Shown here in pieces: positions 57,598 to 64,000 of a stretch of 64,000 nucleotides of DNA (positions are counted from its first letter, which is position 1; every line of letters starts with the position of its first letter). The notes beneath the pieces were generated by a model. That model searched no databases, was not told where the DNA came from, and saw only the letters and a program-made list of their open reading frames with translations. The position numbers were made by a program, and so were the translations under genes. The stretch covers positions 971,001 through 1,035,000 of the forward strand of contig NC_018868.3 in assembly GCF_000305785.2 (NCBI RefSeq), read 5' to 3'. The DNA comes from Simiduia agarivorans SA1 = DSM 21679 (GTDB lineage Bacteria; Pseudomonadota; Gammaproteobacteria; Pseudomonadales; Cellvibrionaceae).

Positions 57598-59310
57598 CTA
57601 ATCACCCAGATACCGATGACGCTTTGCCGGCTTCAGTTTCGTGAGATCCGCAATAAATAAACCATCAATGCAGTCGCCAAAGCTGGCATCAACACCAAAA
57701 TCCAGCAATTCAAAACCGCCCTCATCGAACAACGCCGCATACTGTTTAAAAAGTACGGGCAGTTTACAATTCTCCTGCTGAAACACTGCTTGCAAACGCC
57801 GAAAGCTCAGCTCCCGGTCACATTCCGCCATTTCCAGATCGAGCGCATCCTGAATGGTCCGATCCAACCGGTAAGGTGTTTTACTGATGGCCAATGGATT
57901 CACCGAGGCGTGAAAATGACGGTAGTGATACACCAAGCGATCGCGCAGGTGCCTTGGAATATCCGCACTCATGGATACCGGCCCAATCAGGTAACGCACG
58001 TCATCGCGCTGTTTGAGCATCGCGCCCAATCCTTGCCACAGATAATCCAGACTGTTTTTACCCCAATAAGCTGGCGCCACAAAACTACGGCCCAGCTCAA
58101 TGGACTGATCCAATAGCGGCAGTGCCGCGGTCTGGAAGTTGAATAATTCACTGGTATAAAGACCAGACACGCCCTGCTGTTTGATAATCGAACGGCAGTC
58201 GCCAAAGCGATAAGCACCAGCGATCTGTACCTGATGGTTATCCCACAAAATCAAGTGCTGGTAATTGCGATCATATTTATCCAGATCACGCCGGGACCCC
58301 GTCCCTTCACCCACCCGGCGAAATGTCATTTCACGAAGCCGACCCAGCTCCCGGAATAAGCTGGAATCCTCGTGATAATCACTCAGATAGATTATTTTTT
58401 CATCCCGGGTTTTACCCAACATCACCTGTGCTTCCAGCTCCGATTTAACTTTATGCTGGGACTCCGGGTGTGCCACCGTTTTCTCCGTTACAAAGCCCGT
58501 TGCTTTTCCTTTGCCCAGTTTGTACAAGTACTTTTTAAGGCGCTTACACAAATGACGATCTGCCACCTGGACAGAATCTACTGCCGACGCGAGAATCGGA
58601 TCCCCTACGGTGAAATGGATATCCGTGTGGTGCTTGTTGAACATTTCCCTCGCCAACCACAGGGTGCTCAAAGGCTTATAAATAGCCGAGAGACTATAGA
58701 ACAATGCCGAATTCTTGGCATCGATATGAACCGGAAGAATATTTGCACCGGTTTTGCGCACGAAATGCAGGAACCCGGTTTGCCATTTTCCATCTTTGAT
58801 ACCCGTCGGGCTCACCCGGCTGACTTCTCCTGCAGGAAACACGATAACGGCCTGATCTTGCTCAAGCGCCTGAACGATTAAACGGTAGCTTTTCCGATAA
58901 CCACTGCGACCCATATTGTCGAGTGGCAGCAGAAGATCCTGTAATTGGTCAAACGATGTCAGTACATTATTCGCGACAATTTTTACATCGGACCGTATCT
59001 CGCCTACTGCGCGTAAAAGGGCCAGACCATCCAACGAACCAATGGGGTGATTGGCAATTATGACGACCCGGCCCTCGGCCGGGATATTGGATCGACTTTT
59101 TGCCGACAGCGAATAACTGAAATTGAAGTAGTCAAAGATCTTGTCGATGAAACTGAAATTACGGAGCGCACTGTGTTGCTCAAGAAACTGATTTATTTCA
59201 TTTTCATGAACCAGTCTGCGAAGCAATCCGAACGCCGGTTTTTTAACGATGGCCGTACTATTCGCAATCCAGGGCACCCGTGCGCCAACCGATTGTTCGA
59301 TGTTGATCAT
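57598..59310 (-). CDS. OlsF-like bifunctional acyltransferase (putative ornithine lipid synthase)
   Basis: The 570-residue protein joins two domains. The N-terminal half (about 75-280) is a PlsC-type O-acyltransferase, with ANHPIGSLDG as the HxxxxD-like motif and VFPAGEVSR. The C-terminal half (about 300-560) is an OlsB-like N-acyltransferase, with ELGRSFVAPAYWGKNSLDYLW. The same fusion is known in OlsF, which makes ornithine lipids in Serratia and others, so phosphorus-free membrane lipid synthesis is the likely role. ATG 59310, with AGGA 7 bases upstream, is preferred over GTG 59325. Confidence 0.83.
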   Translation of the reverse strand: MINIEQSVGARVPWIANSTAIVKKPAFGLLRRLVHENEINQFLEQHSALRNFSFIDKIFDYFNFSYSLSAKSRSNIPAEGRVVIIANHPIGSLDGLALLRAVGEIRSDVKIVANNVLTSFDQLQDLLLPLDNMGRSGYRKSYRLIVQALEQDQAVIVFPAGEVSRVSPTGIKDGKWQTGFLHFVRKTGANILPVHIDAKNSALFYSLSAIYKPLSTLWLAREMFNKHHTDIHFTVGDPILASAVDSVQVADRHLCKRLKKYLYKLGKGKATGFVTEKTVAHPESQHKVKSELEAQVMLGKTRDEKIIYLSDYHEDSSLFRELGRLREMTFRRVGEGTGSRRDLDKYDRNYQHLILWDNHQVQIAGAYRFGDCRSIIKQQGVSGLYTSELFNFQTAALPLLDQSIELGRSFVAPAYWGKNSLDYLWQGLGAMLKQRDDVRYLIGPVSMSADIPRHLRDRLVYHYRHFHASVNPLAISKTPYRLDRTIQDALDLEMAECDRELSFRRLQAVFQQENCKLPVLFKQYAALFDEGGFELLDFGVDASFGDCIDGLFIADLTKLKPAKRHRYLGD

Positions 59311-59391
59311 ATTGGAATCCTGCACTCTTGGAGTCTGGATACGCTAGATCATCAAGATGACGTTTTCTTGACCGAAAAATGACAATCCAAT

Positions 59392-59421
59392 AACAAAAGA
59401 GGCGCCAGGGCGCCTCTTTTG
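59392..59421 (-). terminator. Intrinsic terminator after the subtilase gene
   Basis: A 13-bp perfect stem with GAGGCGC core and CAGG loop is flanked by A/T runs, 24 bases beyond the subtilase stop codon. Confidence 0.9.
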
Positions 59422-59445
59422 TGACTGACTCAAGTTGTTAAAGGT

Positions 59446-61005
59446 TTAACCACACTTTTTGGGGCCACCTTTACAACCGCCGTTGCCGCCACCATTGCCA
59501 CCACCCGAGCCATCACCACTACAGCCGTGAGTATCCAGGTAGGTCTTGGCAGCGAGCGCTTGTACCAGGCCATAGCCGTAGGCATTATCGCGACCAGCAA
59601 CACCCAGGTCCTGCGCGGTAGCGCGCAAGGCTGAACGTATCTGCTCATTGCTGCAGCTGCTGTGGTGGCTCCAAACCAATGCCGCTACACCGGCCACATG
59701 GGGTGTTGCCATCGACGTGCCATCGTATGCGGCATAATCGCTGGGCGATACGCTGACACTGGCATTGGCGCCCAGTTGGTTTTTGAGCGACGCGCCATCC
59801 GCTGCTGTAATCCCTACCGACGGAATGGATGTGGAGGTTTCACCCAAGGTTCCACTCAACGGTCCGGTGGTATTGTTGTAGATAATGGCCGCCACTCCGC
59901 CGCCATTTTCACACGCCAGAACCTTGTCAGCGAAGGCAATATTGCCGCGCTCTATAAGACAGACTTTGCCATTGGCGTTGCTGCACACGGCCTCCCCCAG
60001 ACCACAATCCATCAACGCGCCGGATCCGGTCCCTTGCGGTGAGCCATCCATGCCCAGGCTGTCTACACCTGCGCCCGCCACGGTCACCGCCGTCTCAGTG
60101 CCCGCCTGATCAGGCACTGTAGAGACCACACCCACGCCGGGTGCCGCCAGCTCGACCTGGTCCGTTTGTTGGGAAAAATCAGCGACTACTTTGTTCTGGT
60201 CTATGGCTGCAACCGACACCACAGAACTGTAAGACGCCGGGTAGGAATGGCGGGTATTGCCGTCATTGCCTGCGGCCGCAATACTCAGAACACCGCGGCT
60301 GTTGGCATCATTGAAGGCCCGCTCCTCGGTCCGGCTTTTAAAGCTGCCACCAAGGCTCATGTTAACCACATTGGCGCCAGCGCTTTCACACCGGTTTAAT
60401 GCGTCCACCAGACTGGAAGAATAGGCCCAGCCGTTGGCATCAAAAACTTTAACGATGTAGAGCTTGAGGTTGCCGTTAGGCAATACGCCTACCACGCCTT
60501 CGTTATTGTTGAGCGCGGCTATGGTGCCGGCGACGTGGGTGCCATGGTGATTTTGGTCTTCGTACCAGTTTCCTGCGCCACCCGGATCACTGTGACCACT
60601 GACCAGGCTGGTCTGCAGGTCCGGATGCCCTAAGTTATAACCCGAGTCGATAATACACACGGTGCGGTTGCCCGCCAGGCCATCGCTCAGTTGATCCGCC
60701 TGCACCATGGCAATGCCATAGGGCGCGGCTTGTGCCATCGGGAAGCGCTTTACGTCTTCTTCGACAAACTCCACCAACCCGCTTTTTGTAAGACCGTTCA
60801 TGGCGTTAGTCGGTAGTGTCATTGCCATGGCGTTCTGACGCTCAAGGCCTACCAGCTTTTTACCGCCCATTTTCTCAGCCAATACCTGCGCTGCTTTACC
60901 TTTGCCTTCTTTGAATTTGACGATGTAGCGCTCTTCCGCGCTGGCAGCCTGGGTGATCAGTGCTGCCGCAATACAGGTCGCAATTGCCAGAGGTTTCTTT
61001 GTCAT
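59446..61005 (-). CDS. Secreted S8 subtilisin-like serine protease
   Basis: The 519-residue preproprotein has a signal peptide (1-23), an inhibitor I9-type propeptide (about 25-90) and a catalytic domain with triad Asp120 (CIIDSGYN), His154 (HHGTHVAG) and Ser431 (DGTSMATPH). A protease-associated (PA) domain is inserted at about 305-420. The C-terminus is a glycine/asparagine-rich tail with two cysteines (GGGNGGCKGGPKKC). It is a likely extracellular nutrient-acquiring protease. Confidence 0.94.
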   Translation of the reverse strand: MTKKPLAIATCIAAALITQAASAEERYIVKFKEGKGKAAQVLAEKMGGKKLVGLERQNAMAMTLPTNAMNGLTKSGLVEFVEEDVKRFPMAQAAPYGIAMVQADQLSDGLAGNRTVCIIDSGYNLGHPDLQTSLVSGHSDPGGAGNWYEDQNHHGTHVAGTIAALNNNEGVVGVLPNGNLKLYIVKVFDANGWAYSSSLVDALNRCESAGANVVNMSLGGSFKSRTEERAFNDANSRGVLSIAAAGNDGNTRHSYPASYSSVVSVAAIDQNKVVADFSQQTDQVELAAPGVGVVSTVPDQAGTETAVTVAGAGVDSLGMDGSPQGTGSGALMDCGLGEAVCSNANGKVCLIERGNIAFADKVLACENGGGVAAIIYNNTTGPLSGTLGETSTSIPSVGITAADGASLKNQLGANASVSVSPSDYAAYDGTSMATPHVAGVAALVWSHHSSCSNEQIRSALRATAQDLGVAGRDNAYGYGLVQALAAKTYLDTHGCSGDGSGGGNGGGNGGCKGGPKKCG

Positions 61006-61035
61006 AGGTAAGCCCCACTATTGTTTTATTGTTAT

Positions 61036-61077
61036 CATCACCATAGTGATGTTGATCGAAGTGCCAAGTTGGCACTT
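61036..61077. promoter_or_regulatory. Two palindromes between the subtilase and arsM-like genes
   Basis: CATCAC-CATA-GTGATG (61036-61051) and AAGTGCCAA-G-TTGGCACTT (61059-61077, perfect) lie just upstream of the subtilase start and about 165 bases before the methyltransferase. They could be operator sites for regulators of either gene. I identify no regulator. Confidence 0.5.
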
Positions 61078-61242
61078 AAGTCTAGACGTGACCTTGCCGA
61101 TCAAACCCCATAGTTTTCCGACATAAGAGCAAAAACCATGCTTTTTCACTAGATATGACCACCCATTGCTCGTGTCATTTTGTAACAACACCCCAGCGAG
61201 GGGCTCTTTCGCTACCTAAAGCACATCGATTCCGGAGCATGA

Positions 61243-62292
61243 ATGAAGGACGCCGTTAAAGACTACTATGGCCAACAGCTGAAACACTCTGACGACCTGC
61301 AAACCAATGCCTGCTGCACCGACGAAAGCATGCCGGGCTACCTGAAGCCTATCCTGGGCCTGATTCATGATGAGGTTCACAGCCGCTACTATGGCTGTGG
61401 CCTGGTCGCGCCCGAACACATCAGCGGATGCACCATCCTGGACTTGGGATCGGGGGCCGGCCGGGACTGCTATGCCCTGTCGGCTTTGGTGGGTGAGGCA
61501 GGCCAGGTAATCGGCGTGGATATGACCGATGAACAACTGGCCATTGCCAACCGCCATATTGAATTCCACCAACAGGCATTCGGTTTTTCTGCCCCCAATG
61601 TCCGTTTTATCAAGGGTGAGCTAGAACAACTGGACCAGCTGGATTTACCCGAAAACAGCGTTGATGTGATCGTTTCCAACTGCGTTATCAACCTGTGCGA
61701 AGATAAGCCAGGCGTATTGAGACAAGCCTATCGCCTGCTGAAACCCGGCGGTGAAATGTACTTTTCCGACGTCTATGCCGACCGGAGAATCCCGACGGAC
61801 TTGGCTCAGGACCCAATACTCTACGGTGAGTGTTTATCCGGCGCGTTTTACTGGAACGATTTTCATAACACCGCCAAAGCCTGCGGTTTTACCGACCCCC
61901 GGCTGGTAAAGGATTCGGTCATCACCATCGATAACCCTGCACTGCAGGCCAAATGTGGTGATATCCGCTTTTTCTCAGCCACCTACCGCCTGTTCAAAAT
62001 CGACGGTCTCGAACCCTTCTGTGAAGACTACGGCCAGGCCGTCATCTACAAAGGCACCCTCGACCACCATCCCAACAGCTTCACCCTCGACAAACACCAC
62101 CACATACCCAAGGGCAAAGTCTTCCCCGTCTGCGGCAACACCTACCGCATGCTGCACGACACCCGATTCAAAACACATTTTGAGTTCATCGGAAACTGGG
62201 ATACCCATTACGGTATTTTTGATGGCTGTGGGACGGCGTTGCCTTACGATACTGAAACAACCAAGGCGGGTACCGGTGGGGGTTGTTGCTGA
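61243..62292 (+). CDS. arsM: Arsenite S-adenosylmethionine methyltransferase ArsM
   Basis: ArsM methylates As(III) with SAM, giving volatile products. The 349-residue protein has the SAM loop LDLGSGAGRD near 67-75 and the family cysteines: Cys52 (YYGCGL), Cys147 (SNCVINL) and Cys197 (GECLSG); the 50-residue spacing of the last two equals that in well-studied ArsM. A C-terminal CC pair is extra. No other ars gene is adjacent. CGGAG precedes the ATG. Confidence 0.88.
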   Translation: MKDAVKDYYGQQLKHSDDLQTNACCTDESMPGYLKPILGLIHDEVHSRYYGCGLVAPEHISGCTILDLGSGAGRDCYALSALVGEAGQVIGVDMTDEQLAIANRHIEFHQQAFGFSAPNVRFIKGELEQLDQLDLPENSVDVIVSNCVINLCEDKPGVLRQAYRLLKPGGEMYFSDVYADRRIPTDLAQDPILYGECLSGAFYWNDFHNTAKACGFTDPRLVKDSVITIDNPALQAKCGDIRFFSATYRLFKIDGLEPFCEDYGQAVIYKGTLDHHPNSFTLDKHHHIPKGKVFPVCGNTYRMLHDTRFKTHFEFIGNWDTHYGIFDGCGTALPYDTETTKAGTGGGCC

Positions 62293-62296
62293 GGGA

Positions 62297-62345
62297 TAGT
62301 CTCTAGTCTCTAGTCTCTAGTCTCTAGTCTCTAGTCTCTAGTCTC
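62297..62345 (+). repeat. TAGTCTC heptamer tandem repeat (7 copies)
   Basis: Seven exact TAGTCTC units follow the arsM stop codon by 4 bases and lie before its terminator. The array is in the 3' UTR, so it may vary in length between strains without affecting the protein. Confidence 0.95.
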
Positions 62346-62355
62346 CAGAAAAAGG

Positions 62356-62390
62356 AAAGCCCAACCGGGTAACGGCTGGGCTTTTTTGTT
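62356..62390 (+). terminator. Intrinsic terminator after arsM
   Basis: AAAGCCCAACCG pairs with CGGCTGGGCTTT (one mismatch), with a GGTAA loop followed by TTTGTTTTT. Confidence 0.88.
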
Positions 62391-62655
62391 TTTGTGGTCT
62401 TTGTTATCGCGTGCAATCTGCAAGCTTGATTGGTGGGTTACGCTATCGCTCAACCCACCCTACGGGTATGCACCCTGCTTCCGCCAGCAGCGCAGGCTGC
62501 GAGGCGTGATTACCATCCAAACCATCTAATGGCACGCTCTCACATGGGGGCGGAACAATGTGTTTAGGCTGCGATTAGCAGCCTGCATTGTGGAGCGCCG
62601 GAGGCAATGCGGGGCGGCCATCCGCCGACGGCCGGACCGCGTCAGCGGCCCCACA

Positions 62656-62700
62656 AGGTAAAGAGAGGGGGTTCCCCAGGCGGGAGTAGGACATCGCCCA
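62656..62700 (+). pseudogene. Remnant of a 5S rRNA gene 3' end, + strand
   Basis: About 45 bases read like the 3' end of a 5S rRNA gene on the + strand. 62684-62696 is an exact 13-base match to the intact 5S sense strand (GAGTAGGACATCG), and 62674-62696 matches in 20 of 23 positions; upstream a GGGG/CCCC hairpin and GGTA align with small gaps. A terminator follows at once. It looks like the degraded tail of a second rRNA operon facing the intact one. Confidence 0.55.
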
Positions 62701-62719
62701 CCTTTTTCGCAGACAAAGA

Positions 62720-62753
62720 AAAACGCCCGATAGGATCACCTATCGGGCGTTTT
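62720..62753. terminator. Strong bidirectional terminator after the 5S remnant
   Basis: A 15-bp perfect stem (AAAACGCCCGATAGG with its complement, ATCA loop) has A/T runs on both sides, in the position of an rRNA operon terminator. Confidence 0.9.
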
Positions 62754-62932
62754 AATTAGAACGGTTCGCCGCTGCGACTTGACGAGGTTCGGGGCGGCCA
62801 TCCGCTACATTGGGTTGCGAGCAGTGCTCGCAATCGCTTCGCGACGCTGGGGCGCCCCTCCGCCGTGCCTGCGGCACAGGCTGCGTCACATGAGCCTTTG
62901 TAGTGAAACTAAAACAACGTATTCTAAAAAAC

Positions 62933-62964
62933 AAAACCCCCGCTGGTGTCCCAGCGGGGGTTTT
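62933..62964 (-). terminator. rRNA operon terminator
   Basis: A 14-bp stem (AAAACCCCCGCTGG with its complement, loop TGTC) lies 11 bases beyond the 3' end of the 5S gene on the - strand. Confidence 0.9.
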
Positions 62965-62975
62965 CTTTTTTAGAA

Positions 62976-63093
62976 GCTTGACGATGTCCTACTCTCACAT
63001 GGGGAGACCCCACACTACCATCGGCGCTAAGTCGTTTCACTACTGAGTTCGGAATGGGATCAGGTGGTTCCAACTCGCTATGGTCGTCAAGCA
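62976..63093 (-). rRNA. rrf: 5S ribosomal RNA
   Basis: About 118 bases on the - strand have the full 5S sequence pattern: ACCTGATCCCATTCCGAACT, AGTGAAACGA, GATGGTAGTGTGGGG and the 3' GTAGGACATCG. The ends (GCTTGAC pairing with GTCAAGC) are complementary. It is downstream of the 23S gene, as expected, and is followed by the operon terminator. The exact ends are estimated to within a few bases. Confidence 0.95.
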
Positions 63094-63278
63094 AACTGGT
63101 TTGATCTGTGGCTGGTCTTATCTGATATTTCAGGGCCTCATCACACAATCAAATAGGGTTGTAAATGCAAAGTCTTTGCTGACTGAGACAGATGTTTCTC
63201 TTCACTTGGCCTCTCAGCTTCGCGACATCTTATCCAGCTTTGTTGAAGGATTAAATCCATACAATCATCTCTGTTATA

Positions 63279-64000
<722 letters not shown>

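Larger units (their letters stand above)
62385..62975. other. Gene-free mosaic of repeats and rRNA-derived fragments
   Basis: No protein gene is supported here. The region holds a GGTGGGTT/AACCCACC palindrome at 62432-62459 (a type of intergenic palindrome common in gammaproteobacteria), a 16-base direct repeat (CGGGGCGGCCATCCGC at 62610-62625 and 62790-62805), a short 5S-like fragment at 62537-62549 and the + strand 5S remnant and terminator described separately. Confidence 0.6.

Noticed and set aside
62297..62345. Heptamer array as a CRISPR or attachment site
   Set aside because: No spacers, no cas genes, no integrase or tRNA.
63094..63278. tRNA in the 23S-5S spacer
   Set aside because: No GTTCGA-type T-loop or acceptor stem could be found on the rRNA strand.

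Overview
The window looks like the chromosome of a free-living gammaproteobacterium. The support is the family make-up (FinR/Fpr pair, RlmA, PurU, AlkK-like ligase, OlsF-like enzyme), moderate GC, dense operons and the 5S/23S rRNA sequence. A Cellvibrionales or Oceanospirillales relative is my guess; no search was possible. There is no integrase, insertion sequence, CRISPR array or tRNA that I can support.

Region 1 (1-22.3 kb) is a nearly complete type VI secretion system. On the + strand run tssK, tssL, tssM, tagF, tssA, tssB, tssC, a second tssC paralogue, tssE, tssF, tssG and tssH, ending at a strong bidirectional terminator. Facing it on the - strand is a payload operon: hcp, vgrG, a T6SS-associated unknown, a PAAR spike tip and a two-domain unknown. 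TssJ and any Fha/kinase/phosphatase regulators are not in the window.

Region 2 (22.3-38.8 kb) is mostly housekeeping: a DUF2339 polytopic protein, tadA-rlmA-DUF1653, divergent fpr/finR with a 14-bp inverted repeat between them, a groES-groEL pair with an overlapping junction and a GroEL lacking the GGM tail, an AruH-like aminotransferase with an NhaC antiporter and an Lrp regulator, purU, a PuuD-like amidotransferase, a DUF924 protein and an MFS transporter.

Region 3 (39.2-53.6 kb) is the most unusual part: a tightly packed 13-gene + strand operon for an envelope machine I do not recognise as a described system. It encodes a TPR/TonB-C-like protein, an SQ-repeat lipoprotein, three more lipoproteins, a membrane-anchored TPR protein, a membrane-anchored PEGA-SUMF1 protein, a MotA/TolQ/ExbB channel protein, an actin/Hsp70-like protein, two vWA proteins and an M48 lipoprotein protease. 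Both vWA proteins begin with a transmembrane helix that reads like the ExbD/TolR helix, including its single aspartate, so channel plus vWA proteins may form an ion-driven stator with vWA heads in the periplasm.

Region 4 (53.7-62.4 kb) holds an AlkK-like acyl-CoA ligase with a FadR-like box upstream, a small exported protein, a four-repeat DUF4397 lipoprotein, an OlsF-like double acyltransferase, a secreted subtilase and an ArsM-type arsenite methyltransferase. Region 5 (62.3-64 kb) has short tandem repeats, a degraded 5S 3' end on the + strand with its own terminator, and then the 3' end of an rRNA operon on the - strand (5S and the 3' part of 23S, cut by the window edge).
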